A DNA stretch of 64,000 nt from Glycomyces albidus (GTDB taxonomy: Bacteria > Actinomycetota > Actinomycetes > Mycobacteriales > Micromonosporaceae), in assembly GCF_009451885.1 (NCBI RefSeq), contig NZ_WIAO01000017.1, positions 1 through 64,000 of the forward strand, read 5' to 3'. Below are positions 35,042 to 43,118 of this stretch, one piece after another (the stretch's first letter is position 1; each line of letters begins with the position of its first letter). The translations under genes and the position numbers were made by a program. The notes beneath the pieces were generated by a model. That model made no database searches. It was not told the DNA's origin and saw only the letters and a list, made by a program, of their open reading frames with translations.

Positions 35042-36024
35042 GGTACGGGTGCCTCCTCGGCCAGGAGCCCGGCTCGCTTGAGGTCGTGCCACAGCGCGCC
35101 GGGTACGGGATGGGCGAACATGGCGAGGGCGTCGTCGACCTCTTCGGGGGTGCGCGCGCCGACGAGGATCGACGCGACGGCGGGGTGGGCGGCGGTGAAC
35201 TGGAGGGCGGCGGCGCGCAGGGGCGTGCCGTGCCGCTCGCAGACGGCGGCGATCGCCTGGGCCTTGGCCACCAGGCGCGGATCGGCCTGCGCGTAGTTGA
35301 AGGTCGCGCCGGGCTTCGGGTCGGCGAGGATCCCGGAGTTGAAGACGCCCGCGGCGATCACGGAGACGCCCCGGTCGAGGCACAGGGGGTAGAGCCGGTC
35401 GAGCGCGGACTGGTCGAGGAGCGTGTAGCGGCCGGCGATGAGGGCGGTGTCGAACGCGGCCCGCTCGATGAGATCGGCCGCGGCGCCGGTGGAGTTCATG
35501 CCGATCCCGATCGCGCCGATCCTCCCGCCCGCCTTGAGTTCGGCGAGGGCCCGGTAGGTGCCTTCGAGGGCGGCGTCGCGGTGGTCGTCGGCGTCGTGGA
35601 TGAGGCCGATGTCGGCGCACTCGACGCCGAGCCGTTCGAGGCTGCCGAGGTAGGAGTCGTAGGCGGCCCGGTAGGAGAAGTCGAACTCGGCGCGCTTGCC
35701 GTTCGGTTCGGCCCACAGGTCCCAGGCGCCCTCGTGGTCGACCAGGACCCGGCCGAGCTTCGTGGAGAGCGTGTACTCGCCGCGATCCCTCGGGGCGAGC
35801 GCGTTGCCGAGCCTGAGTTCGGAGAGCCCGGCGCCGTAGTGCGGCGCGGTGTCGAAGTGCCGGATCCCGCCGGCCCACGCGGCGTCGACGGTCGCGGTCG
35901 CGACGGCCGGATCAACCGGCGTGAAGAGCCCGCCCAGGGGCGCGCACCCGAGGCCGACGGCGGAGACGGTGACGTCGGTGGAACCCAGCCGCCGAACCGG
36001 CAGCGCGGACTGGTGAGCGCTCAC
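35038..36024 (-). CDS. Aldo/keto reductase, probable L-fucose (D-threo-aldose) dehydrogenase
   Basis: 328 residues from GTG 36024, which has GGAG five bases upstream. Aldo/keto reductase barrel with the tetrad in HFDTAPHYGAG (Asp, Tyr), LSTKLGR (Lys) and GLIHDADDH (His). The family includes the Pseudomonas L-fucose and D-threo-aldose dehydrogenases. As first gene of the operon it would oxidise L-fucose to the lactone. A longer ATG-started frame (36096) would cover the promoter region and is rejected. Confidence 0.84.
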   Translation of the reverse strand: MSAHQSALPVRRLGSTDVTVSAVGLGCAPLGGLFTPVDPAVATATVDAAWAGGIRHFDTAPHYGAGLSELRLGNALAPRDRGEYTLSTKLGRVLVDHEGAWDLWAEPNGKRAEFDFSYRAAYDSYLGSLERLGVECADIGLIHDADDHRDAALEGTYRALAELKAGGRIGAIGIGMNSTGAAADLIERAAFDTALIAGRYTLLDQSALDRLYPLCLDRGVSVIAAGVFNSGILADPKPGATFNYAQADPRLVAKAQAIAAVCERHGTPLRAAALQFTAAHPAVASILVGARTPEEVDDALAMFAHPVPGALWHDLKRAGLLAEEAPVP

Positions 36025-36096
36025 GGGGTCTCCTATGCGGGAGTTATGGGGGCGTTTCCGGAGGTTGGTCCGCATACGGACCGGCCCCCGCGACAC

Positions 36097-36110
36097 TATC
36101 CTATAGGATA
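36097..36110. promoter_or_regulatory. GntR operator covering both divergent -10 boxes
   Basis: TATCCTATAGGATA is a perfect 14-base palindrome. It contains TAGGAT on the plus strand (36104-36109, seven bases before the GntR ATG) and the same box on the minus strand for the fucose operon. A bound regulator would block both promoters and the start of the regulator gene. Confidence 0.75.
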
Positions 36111-36116
36111 TTCGGC

Positions 36117-36884
36117 ATGACAGCGAGAGCCGCCGACCCCGCGAACCGGACCGCCGCGGAAGCCGCCGGGAAACGCACGCTGGCCGACGACGCGTACGCC
36201 GAGCTCAAGGCCCGCATCATGCGGTCCGAGCTCGCGCCGGGCGCCAAGCTGAGCATCGACGGCATGGCCAAGGAGCTCGCGTTCTCGCAGACGCCGATCC
36301 GCGAAGCGCTGGCGCGCCTGGAGTCCGAGGGGCTGCTGGCCCGGCGCCCGCTCAGCGGCTACACGGTCGAGCCGCTGCTGTCCGCCGCCGAGTTCGCCGA
36401 CCTGTTCGACCTGCGCATGATGCTCGAACCCCTCGCGGCCCGCCGGGCCGCCGAGCGGCTCGCGGCCGAGGCCGAGCTCGGCGGGGCCGCGGCGGCCGAA
36501 CCGGTGCAGGGGCCCGCCGCGGGCCTCTTCGACGCCGCCCGCACCCCGCACCCGAGCGCCGGCAAGCTCGAGTTCACCGAGGCCGACCGGCGCTTCCACG
36601 ACGCGGTCGCCGAATGCAGCGGCAGCGTCCAGATCGCGAAGGCGATCCGCCGCCTCGACGCGCACCTGCACCTCCACCGGGCGTACATCGCGCCCGAGTC
36701 GATCGGGGAGACCGAGGCCGAGCACCTCGCGATCGCGGACGCTATCATTGCCATGAAACCGCTTGCCGCCGAGGAGGCGATGCGCCGCCACCTCGAACGC
36801 TCGAAGGTGCGGCACGCCGCCGCCTTCACCGCGGCGAACGCCGAGGCCGTCTCGAAACCGAAGCGCGCCAGAGCGAACCGTTGA
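36117..36884 (+). CDS. GntR-family (FadR/FCD) regulator of the fucose/lactate region
   Basis: 255 residues. N-terminal winged helix: AYAELKARIMRSELAPGAKL, ELAFSQTPIREALARLESEG; C-terminal FCD all-helical ligand domain with FDLRMMLEPLAARRAA, the metal-ligand type D..H pattern (DRRFHDAVAE) and EHLAIADAI. A low-complexity insert (about 120-150, GGAAAAEPVQGPAAGL) widens the FCD domain. The inducer is likely a pathway intermediate. Divergent from the fucose operon and upstream of lutABC in the same direction. Confidence 0.88.
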   Translation: MTARAADPANRTAAEAAGKRTLADDAYAELKARIMRSELAPGAKLSIDGMAKELAFSQTPIREALARLESEGLLARRPLSGYTVEPLLSAAEFADLFDLRMMLEPLAARRAAERLAAEAELGGAAAAEPVQGPAAGLFDAARTPHPSAGKLEFTEADRRFHDAVAECSGSVQIAKAIRRLDAHLHLHRAYIAPESIGETEAEHLAIADAIIAMKPLAAEEAMRRHLERSKVRHAAAFTAANAEAVSKPKRARANR

Positions 36885-36990
36885 CACCGACCGACGGCCG
36901 CGACCGGACCACCCGGCCCGACCGCACCGCACCATCCGGTCGGCCGTCTCCGGACCGACCGGCCGGGCCGACGAGCCCGGCCGCCGTCCG

Positions 36991-37031
36991 GGACCGGCCG
37001 GTCCGGGCGACCCGCTGGACCACCCGGTCCA
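36991..37031. promoter_or_regulatory. Two palindromes upstream of lutA
   Basis: GGACCGGCCGGTCC (36991-37004) is a perfect palindrome, and TGGACC-ACCC-GGTCCA (37016-37031) is an inverted repeat, within the 178-base gap between the GntR gene and lutA. The gap is rich in GGACC/GGTCC words. They could be operators for lutABC; the binding protein is unknown and they do not match the TATCCTATAGGATA site. Confidence 0.5.
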
Positions 37032-37062
37032 CACCGACCCGAAGAGAAGAGGTGACCGCGCG

Positions 37063-37758
37063 ATGAAGCGCGTAGCGCTGTTCATCACCTGCGTCAACGA
37101 CGCGCTCTTCCCCGAGACGCCCAAAGCGGTCGTGCGGATCCTGGAGCGGCTCGGCTACGACGTCGACTTCCCCACCGCCCAGACCTGCTGCGGCCAGATG
37201 CACGCCAACTCCGGCTACCGGCGGGACGCCGCGACGCTCGCGCGCGCCTTCGACGACGTCTTCGGCGGCTACGACGCGATCGTCACCCCCTCCGGCTCCT
37301 GCGCCGCCATGGCCCGCGACCAGTACCCCCACCTCACCGGGTCCGCCATCGGGCAGCGCGTCCACGAGCTCTCCGAGTTCCTCATCGACGTCGCCGGCGT
37401 CGAGGACGTCGGCGCGGTCTTCCCCCACACCGTCACCTACCACCCGACCTGCCACGGCACCCGCGCACTCGGCCTGGGCGACAAACCGCTCCGCCTCCTG
37501 CGCGCCGTCGGCGGGATCGACCTGATCGACCTGCCCGCCGCCGACCAGTGCTGCGGCTTCGGGGGGACCTTCGCCCTCAAGAACTCCGAGGTCTCCTCCG
37601 CGATGCTCGCCGACAAATGCGCCAACGCGGCCGGCACCGGCGCCGAATACCTCGCGGCCGCCGACAACTCGTGCCTGACCCACATCGGCGGCGGCACCTC
37701 CCGCAGCGGCGGACCCCGCCCGATCCACTACGCCGAGATCCTCGCGAGCACCGCATGA
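37063..37758 (+). CDS. lutA: L-lactate utilization protein LutA (Fe-S, CCG domains)
   Basis: 231 residues with two cysteine-rich CCG motifs, TCCGQMHANSGY and QCCGFGGTFALK, as in the heterodisulfide-reductase-like subunit of the LutABC L-lactate oxidation complex. ATG 37063 follows AGAGGTG. The stop overlaps lutB (ATGA). Confidence 0.93.
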   Translation: MKRVALFITCVNDALFPETPKAVVRILERLGYDVDFPTAQTCCGQMHANSGYRRDAATLARAFDDVFGGYDAIVTPSGSCAAMARDQYPHLTGSAIGQRVHELSEFLIDVAGVEDVGAVFPHTVTYHPTCHGTRALGLGDKPLRLLRAVGGIDLIDLPAADQCCGFGGTFALKNSEVSSAMLADKCANAAGTGAEYLAAADNSCLTHIGGGTSRSGGPRPIHYAEILASTA

Positions 37759-39197
37759 GCACCGACGCCCCCGCCCCCCGCGGCGACCTCGTCCCCGCCG
37801 CCTCGCTCATCCCCGCCGACGCGCCGTTCCCCAAGGCCGCCAAGGTCGCCCTCGGCATGCCGCAACTGCGCGCCAACCTCGCCCACGCCACCGGCACCAT
37901 CCGCGCCAAGCGCGCCAAGGTCGCCGGCGAACTCGACGACTGGGAGCGGCTGCGCGACACCGCGGCCGCCGTCAAAGCGGACGTGCAGCGCCGGCTCCCC
38001 GAACTCGCCGTCCAGTTCGAGGCCAACGCCACCGCCGCCGGCGCCGTCGTCCACTGGGCGCGCGACGCCGCCGAGGCCAACGCCATCGCCGCGCGCCTCG
38101 TACGCGAGGCCGGCGCCGACGAGGTCGTCAAGGTCAAATCGATGGCGACACAGGAGATCGAACTCAACGAGCACTTCGAGGCCGAGGGCCTCAAGGCGTT
38201 CGAGACCGACCTCGCCGAACTCATCGTGCAGCTCGCCGAGGACAAGCCGAGCCACATCCTCGTGCCCGCGATCCACTACAACCGCACCGAGATCCGCGAC
38301 ATCTTCGACCGGCGCATGGGCGACGCCCCGGCCGGCCTGACCGACGACCCGGCCGCGCTGGCCGAGGCCGCGCGGCTGCACCTGCGGCGCCGGTTCCTGT
38401 CGGCGAAGGCGGCCGTCTCCGGCGCGAACTTCGCGGTGGCGGAGACCGGGTCGCTGGTCGTCGTCGAGTCGGAGGGCAACGGCCGCATGTGCCTGACGAT
38501 GCCCGAGACGCTCATCAGCATCGTCGGCATCGAGAAGCTGCTGCCGTCCTTCGCCGACCTCGAAGTGTTCATGCAGCTCCTCCCGCGCTCGTCCACGGGC
38601 GAGCGGATGAACCCGTACACGTCGGTCTGGACCGGGGTGCGCGAGGGCGACGGCCCGCAGAACGTGCACGTGATCCTCCTCGACAACGGCCGCACCGGCG
38701 TGCTCGCCGACGAGGTGGGGCGCCAGGCGCTCTCGTGCATCCGCTGCTCGGCGTGCCTCAACGTGTGCCCGGTGTACGAGCGGACCGGCGGGCACGCGTA
38801 CGGGCACGTCTACCCGGGCCCGATCGGCGCGATCCTCGCGCCGCAGCTCGAGCCGGGCCGGCACGACGACCTGCCGTACGCGTCGAGCCTCTGCGGGGCC
38901 TGCTACGAGGTGTGCCCGGTCAAGATCAACATCCCGGAAGTGCTCGTCCACCTGCGCCAGCAGGGGCCGCACGCAGCGGGGGAGCGGGCCGCGATGGGAG
39001 CCGCCGAGGCCGTGATGGCCCGCCCGCGCCTGTGGCGCACCGCCCTGCGAGCGGCACGGTTCGGTGCGATGCCGTGGCGCCGAAAGGGGTACATGCGGCG
39101 CCTGCCCTGGCCGGGTTCGAAGTGGACGGTCAGCAGGAACCTGCCGGTGCCGCCGAAGGAGTCCTTCAGGGACTGGTGGAAGGAGCGCGACCGATGA
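37755..39197 (+). CDS. lutB: L-lactate utilization protein LutB (ferredoxin-type)
   Basis: 480 residues. The N-terminal LUD domain includes VSGANFAVAETGSLVVVESE and LITIVGIEKL-like text (LISIVGIEKLLPS), and the C-terminal part has two [4Fe-4S] motifs, CIRCSACLNVCPVYE and CGACYEVCPVKI. It passes electrons from L-lactate, probably to the quinone pool. ATGA overlaps on both sides show a coupled three-gene operon. Confidence 0.94.
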   Translation: MSTDAPAPRGDLVPAASLIPADAPFPKAAKVALGMPQLRANLAHATGTIRAKRAKVAGELDDWERLRDTAAAVKADVQRRLPELAVQFEANATAAGAVVHWARDAAEANAIAARLVREAGADEVVKVKSMATQEIELNEHFEAEGLKAFETDLAELIVQLAEDKPSHILVPAIHYNRTEIRDIFDRRMGDAPAGLTDDPAALAEAARLHLRRRFLSAKAAVSGANFAVAETGSLVVVESEGNGRMCLTMPETLISIVGIEKLLPSFADLEVFMQLLPRSSTGERMNPYTSVWTGVREGDGPQNVHVILLDNGRTGVLADEVGRQALSCIRCSACLNVCPVYERTGGHAYGHVYPGPIGAILAPQLEPGRHDDLPYASSLCGACYEVCPVKINIPEVLVHLRQQGPHAAGERAAMGAAEAVMARPRLWRTALRAARFGAMPWRRKGYMRRLPWPGSKWTVSRNLPVPPKESFRDWWKERDR

Positions 39198-39811
39198 GCG
39201 AGCGAGGCGGCGCGCCGGGCGGTGCCCGCGAGGAGATCCTGGCCCGGATGCGGCGCGCCCTGGAGGGCGCCTCGGAGGCGCCGCCGGTGCCGCGCGAGTA
39301 CCGGCGCGCCCTGGCGCCGGGGACCGACATCGTGGCGATGCTCGTCGACCGCCTGGTCGACTACAAGGCGAACGTGCACCACGGCGCCGCCGCGATCACC
39401 GACGCGCTGGCCGGCGCCCGGCGCGTGGCGGTCCCGGTCGACTTCCCGGCGCAGTGGCGGCTCGGCACGGCCGAGTTCGTGGAGGACACGGCCCTGACCA
39501 CCGAGGAGCTCGACGCGGTCGACGCGGTCATGACCGGATGCGCGGCGGCCGTTGCGGTCTCCGGAACGATCATGCTCGACGCGGGCGAGGCCCAGGGGCG
39601 CCGCGCGCTGACGCTGGTCCCGGACCACCATGTCGTGGTGGTCCGCCGGAACCAGATCGTCGGCCATCTCGCCGAGGCGCTGCCGCGCCTGGACCCCGGG
39701 GCCCCGCAAACCTGGATCTCGGGCCCGTCGGCGACCAGCGACATCGAGCTCCAGCGGGTCGAGGGCGTCCACGGCCCGCGCCGGCTCGACGTCGTAATCC
39801 TGGACGACTGA
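39194..39811 (+). CDS. lutC: L-lactate utilization protein LutC (LUD domain)
   Basis: 205 residues, LUD (YkgG-like) domain: VTGCAAAVAVSGTIMLDAG, LVPDHHVVVVRRNQIV, ISGPSATSDIELQRVEGVHGP. Third subunit of the LutABC system. It sits downstream of the fucose regulator, so the L-lactate predicted from fucose degradation could be oxidised to pyruvate by this operon. Confidence 0.93.
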   Translation: MSERGGAPGGAREEILARMRRALEGASEAPPVPREYRRALAPGTDIVAMLVDRLVDYKANVHHGAAAITDALAGARRVAVPVDFPAQWRLGTAEFVEDTALTTEELDAVDAVMTGCAAAVAVSGTIMLDAGEAQGRRALTLVPDHHVVVVRRNQIVGHLAEALPRLDPGAPQTWISGPSATSDIELQRVEGVHGPRRLDVVILDD

Positions 39812-39854
39812 GCCGGCGGACGACTGGGCCGGCGGGGCCTTCAAGGGCGGTCGG

Positions 39855-40151
39855 TCAGCCGTTGCAGGTTCGGAAGATCTCCTCCTTACTTCTCCACAGG
39901 CATATGGCGTGGTCGAGGACGGCTTGAGTGCGGGCCGGGTCGTCTTGGCGGAGCCAGTCGAGGTTGTCGGGGGCTGGGGTCAGGCGTGGGAGGCAGTCGA
40001 GGTGGGTGACGTGGCCGAGCAGGGGTGGTGTGTGTTCGGTGAAGGTGAGGCGGAAGGTCGGCTCGTGCCAGTGCCAGGCGAAGGCGATGGTGCGGTCGGC
40101 GACCTCGCGGTAGCCGAGGACGGGCAGGCCGTCGGCGAAGCGCAGGGTCAT
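39855..40151 (-). CDS. Small hypothetical protein (third gene of an unknown operon)
   Basis: 98 residues, MTLRFADGLPVLGYREVADRT onward, with no recognised family. Histidine- and tryptophan-rich (FAWHWHEPTFRLTF, HLDCLPRLTP). ATG 40151 overlaps the stop of the upstream gene (ATGA). The operon ends 43 bases from the convergent lutC. Confidence 0.6.
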   Translation of the reverse strand: MTLRFADGLPVLGYREVADRTIAFAWHWHEPTFRLTFTEHTPPLLGHVTHLDCLPRLTPAPDNLDWLRQDDPARTQAVLDHAICLWRSKEEIFRTCNG

Positions 40152-40426
40152 CCTTCGACCTCCGCTTCGTGGCGGGCGGCGTGGTGCCAGATCGCGGTGG
40201 CCCGTTCCCTGGCGGTGCGGCGGAGCGCAGGGGCCCATTCGGCGCGGTAGAGGTGGAGGCGGGCGAAGGGTGAGCCGATGCGGTTGATGTAGCCGAGGTC
40301 GACGGCGGGTTCGGGTGCGATGCGGCGCAGGCGGACGGCGGTGGTGGGGCCGCCGGCGAGCTGGTACACCTCGATGCGGCGGTGTTCGAGGGTGAAGCGG
40401 CCCAGGACGATGCGTTCGGGGTTCAT
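40148..40426 (-). CDS. Small hypothetical protein (second gene)
   Basis: 92 residues, starting MNPERIVLGRFTLEHRRIEV. Basic and tyrosine-containing, with the LRRIAPEPAVDLGYINRIGSP stretch its most protein-like part. No domain recognised. Overlaps both neighbours by ATGA. Confidence 0.6.
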   Translation of the reverse strand: MNPERIVLGRFTLEHRRIEVYQLAGGPTTAVRLRRIAPEPAVDLGYINRIGSPFARLHLYRAEWAPALRRTARERATAIWHHAARHEAEVEG

Positions 40427-40677
40427 GCGGCACCGCCGTCCCAGGAGAAGCCGATCAGGGCCGTGAGGACGTCGCGGAGGGAGTCCGAGCCGATGCAGGA
40501 GGCGAGGAGTTTGACGGCGGAGCGGCGTTGGGGGCAGCCGTGGGCGCCCCAGGTGTGGTGGCACCATTCGCAGCGCAGGCGGCCGAGGCCGAACCAGGTG
40601 CGGTAGGGCTTGTGGAGTTCGAGGTCGATTTTGACCGAGGCGGGGACCGGGTCATGGCGTACGCTGAACGAGACCAC
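40423..40677 (-). CDS. Small hypothetical protein with a cysteine-rich motif (first gene)
   Basis: 84 residues from GTG 40677. The central CEWCHHTWGAHGCP (CxxCH with a further HGC) looks like a zinc- or iron-binding knuckle; C-terminal SLRDVLTALIGFSWDG. Leader carries AGAGGA about nine bases from the start. I recognise no family. The three-gene operon is preceded by a strong hairpin. Confidence 0.6.
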   Translation of the reverse strand: MVSFSVRHDPVPASVKIDLELHKPYRTWFGLGRLRCEWCHHTWGAHGCPQRRSAVKLLASCIGSDSLRDVLTALIGFSWDGGAA

Positions 40678-40700
40678 GGGAGGTTTCCTCTCTGGTAAGG

Positions 40701-40746
40701 GGCGGGCCGCCGGCTTCGATTGGCGTTGGAGATGCGGCGGCCCGCC
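40701..40746. promoter_or_regulatory. Twelve-pair hairpin in the leader of the three-gene operon
   Basis: GGCGGGCCGCCG (40701-40712) pairs perfectly with CGGCGGCCCGCC (40735-40746) around 22 bases. It ends 23 bases upstream of the GTG start on the minus strand; it has no T-run there, so an attenuator, operator or terminator of incoming transcription are all possible. Confidence 0.5.
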
Positions 40747-40970
40747 GCGTTTCTATTCAGTTGGTTTTCTGGGACGCGTGATACACGCGTGCTGAAACCA
40801 TTGCATGGTCATTCGCGAACGGCAAGCAGCGACACGCGACAGGGCCTGAAACGTCTAGTCGACGGCGAGTCGCTTCCGAGACAAGGCCAACGAGCGAGCC
40901 GGCTCTGCGCTCTGCGTGGCAACTCGCCCTTGCTTGACTGAGGGTCGAGCCGAGCCAATAGGCTGCGGCA

Positions 40971-41547
40971 GTGCCCCAACGCTTGAGCGAGTCCCTGTCC
41001 TCAGTTCTTGCCGAGCAGTTCGGGTTGCTCATCACCCACGCCGACCCGGTCCGGGGACTTGGCGGTGAGTGCGAGATCTGGAAGTCGTCCGCAGCGGGCG
41101 GGCTCGCCATCCGGATCAGCCCCCGGAGCAGAACCGTGGACGACCCGGAGTGGGTCTATCAGGTCGCTGCTCAGCTTGCAGAAGTCGTACCCGAAGTCGT
41201 AATCCCGCTACGAGGAGCCAGCGGTCGAGTTCATTATCGGGTTGATCGACTGGGATGAACTTCGGATCGACTTCCCCGAGCGAGAACTTGCCTGGGCGAC
41301 ACGGGAGATGTCCAAGAACCCGGCCGGTGACACACTTCTGCACGACCGAGCACACGACTTCCTTGATGTCTACGTCCAAGGAACTGGACGAACGGTCGAT
41401 CGCAGCACCGTCATACCCCTGATCCGCGACGGGCTTCGCACGGAGATCTGTCGGGCCTGTACTGATCAGGGCGAGAAGGCCAACGATAACGGCTACACCG
41501 AAACGCAAATCAAAGCATTTTGGGCAATGCGCGATGCTGCGCTGTAA
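40971..41547 (+). pseudogene. Aminoglycoside-phosphotransferase-like gene with internal deletion and frameshift
   Basis: The first frame (from 40971) reads like the N-lobe of APH-fold kinases up to about codon 80 (VYQVAAQLAEVVPEVVIPLRG). From about 41210 a different frame carries EFIIGLIDWDELRIDFPERE and on to a plausible C-terminus at 41547. The DWDE segment resembles the DxG/DWE region that follows the catalytic loop, but the HxDxxxxN loop itself and about 100 residues before it are missing. The frame change is +1. The gene cannot make an active kinase. The junction lies near 41205-41225. Whether an ancestor gave resistance is unknown; the family also includes maltokinase and homoserine-kinase-like enzymes. 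Confidence 0.7.
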
Positions 41548-41680
41548 CCGCCTTTGACTGAATCTCGCCGGAGCGGAATTGCCTCAACCGCGTGCCCGAG
41601 CACGTCCAGGGCGGTGGGATTCCAAGAGCGGAGGACCGACGGGTGTTCGCGGCGATCGTGTCTGACCGACCGTCTCGTTG

Positions 41681-41875
41681 CCGGTTCGCGCCGGTTGCGG
41701 TCAGAGCGGCAGCGACGAAGGGCGGAGGTCGGTGCGTGGCTCGATTGCGTGCTACCGGTTCGCGCGGGCTGGGGTCAGAGCGGCGGCGACGAAAGCCGGT
41801 GAATGGCGCAGGCTCGGGGGCGTGCTGCGGGTGCATCCGGGTCGGGGTCGGGGTCGGAGCGGCAGCGACGAGGGA
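41681..41875. repeat. Three copies of a 74-79-bp direct repeat
   Basis: CCGGTTCGCG begins at 41681 and 41755; AGCGGCRGCGACGA begins at 41705, 41779 and 41858. Third copy lacks the first part. Confidence 0.7.
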
Positions 41876-42628
41876 GTGTCGGCTGGGCGGGTGTTCGAGG
41901 CTCGGGCCGGGGCGGGTTGCGCTCGCCCCGGGCTCGGGTTCGGGCCATATCGCTTGGGCCGCTTGGCGACTGGTGCTCGAATGTGAGTGTTCTGTGCGCG
42001 TGTGGGTGATGACGGTATCGCACAAGGGTGCGAGAATGGGGGTACGCACAGGGACAGGGAGTTCGGTGCAGGTGCAGGGCGGTGCAAGCAGACTGAGACA
42101 AGCCTCTGGCCGGCCGGCAGACCACACTGACTTCGAGGCAGGGCCCCCGACGCAAGCGGTCGGAACCGGGTCGATCTCATCCCTCACTGCGATCGGGACC
42201 CGCAGCAGTCAACCGGCCCCACCCCATGGAGGGGGTGGGGAGGTGATCGGGCGGGGGATCGACCGGTCGGGATCACCCCGCCGGCGGCAGTGCTCCAACG
42301 AGGCACAAGACCGGACCACCACGGGAGACGACACTGCTATCAAGCACGACAAGGATGACTCGGTGCTGCGGCCTGCGCGATAGCGCCCGGCCGGGGCATG
42401 AGCGAGTGCCAGCCGATGTCGCTGCTGCCTTCACAACTCAACAGGGGATACGCCAAGAAGCGGCGACACAGGAGTGCGCTCGATGCGCGCTGGATGGAGT
42501 CGAGCAGGGCCACGCGGAGTCTGGCACGAGTGGCCAGGGCAAGCAGTGAGCGTCGCGCGAGCGTGCGCTCAGGCCGCAGCCGGGAACGCCACATGTGCCG
42601 GAGCGATTGGGATCGGGCACGATCGGAT

Positions 42629-42735
42629 CCAGGGCCGACCGAGGTGAGCGGTGATCGGAGATCGTGGTTCACCGGGGCCGGTCCAGGGCCGCCTGAGGTG
42701 AGCGCGATCGGAGCGACCGTGGCTCACCAGGACCG
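42629..42735. repeat. Two copies of a 54-bp direct repeat
   Basis: CCAGGGCCG followed by GAGGTGAGCG, GATCGGAG and CACCRGG occurs at 42629 and 42683 with a few substitutions. Confidence 0.65.
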
Positions 42736-42749
42736 GTTTTGTCAGGCTC

Positions 42750-42930
42750 GCCGCACGCGAGCGGGAAGACCCAGACGACGCGAGCACAGCGGCGGAGTGC
42801 GGGAATGATGGTGAGTGCGCGAGCCTGCCGTGAGGCGCTGATCGCTGCACGAGAGCGGGTAGGCCGGCGGTGCGAGCACAGCGGCGGAGTCGGGAGGGCT
42901 GGCGAGGGCGCGAGCCTACCGTGAGCGCTG
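42750..42930. repeat. Two copies of a 92-94-bp direct repeat
   Basis: GCGAGCACAGCGGCGGAGT occurs at 42780 and 42872, and GCGAGCCTRCCGTGA about 37 bases further in each copy. Confidence 0.7.
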
Positions 42931-42986
42931 GAAGCGCCTCCGGCATGGCGTGAAGCGGTGCCGAGCAGAGCAGCGCCGGACAGCTG

Positions 42987-43017
42987 AGGCAGCCAAGGCA
43001 GCCAAGGCAGCCAAGGC
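42987..43017. repeat. 9-bp tandem repeat
   Basis: AGGCAGCCA repeated three times without interruption from 42987, with a partial fourth copy (AGGCC). Confidence 0.8.
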
Positions 43018-43118
43018 CGAGCATGCATTGCCGAGCCCGGCCACTCCAGGCCATGTCGGGGCCGTGGCGCACCGCGGGGACCGTTCCAGCGACGGACCGA
43101 ACTCGATTCGCAGGCGAC

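Noticed and set aside
41592-42383. Open frame of 263 codons in the gene-poor stretch
   Set aside because: Contains the direct repeats in shifted phases, no domain, no ribosome site; open only because stops are rare.
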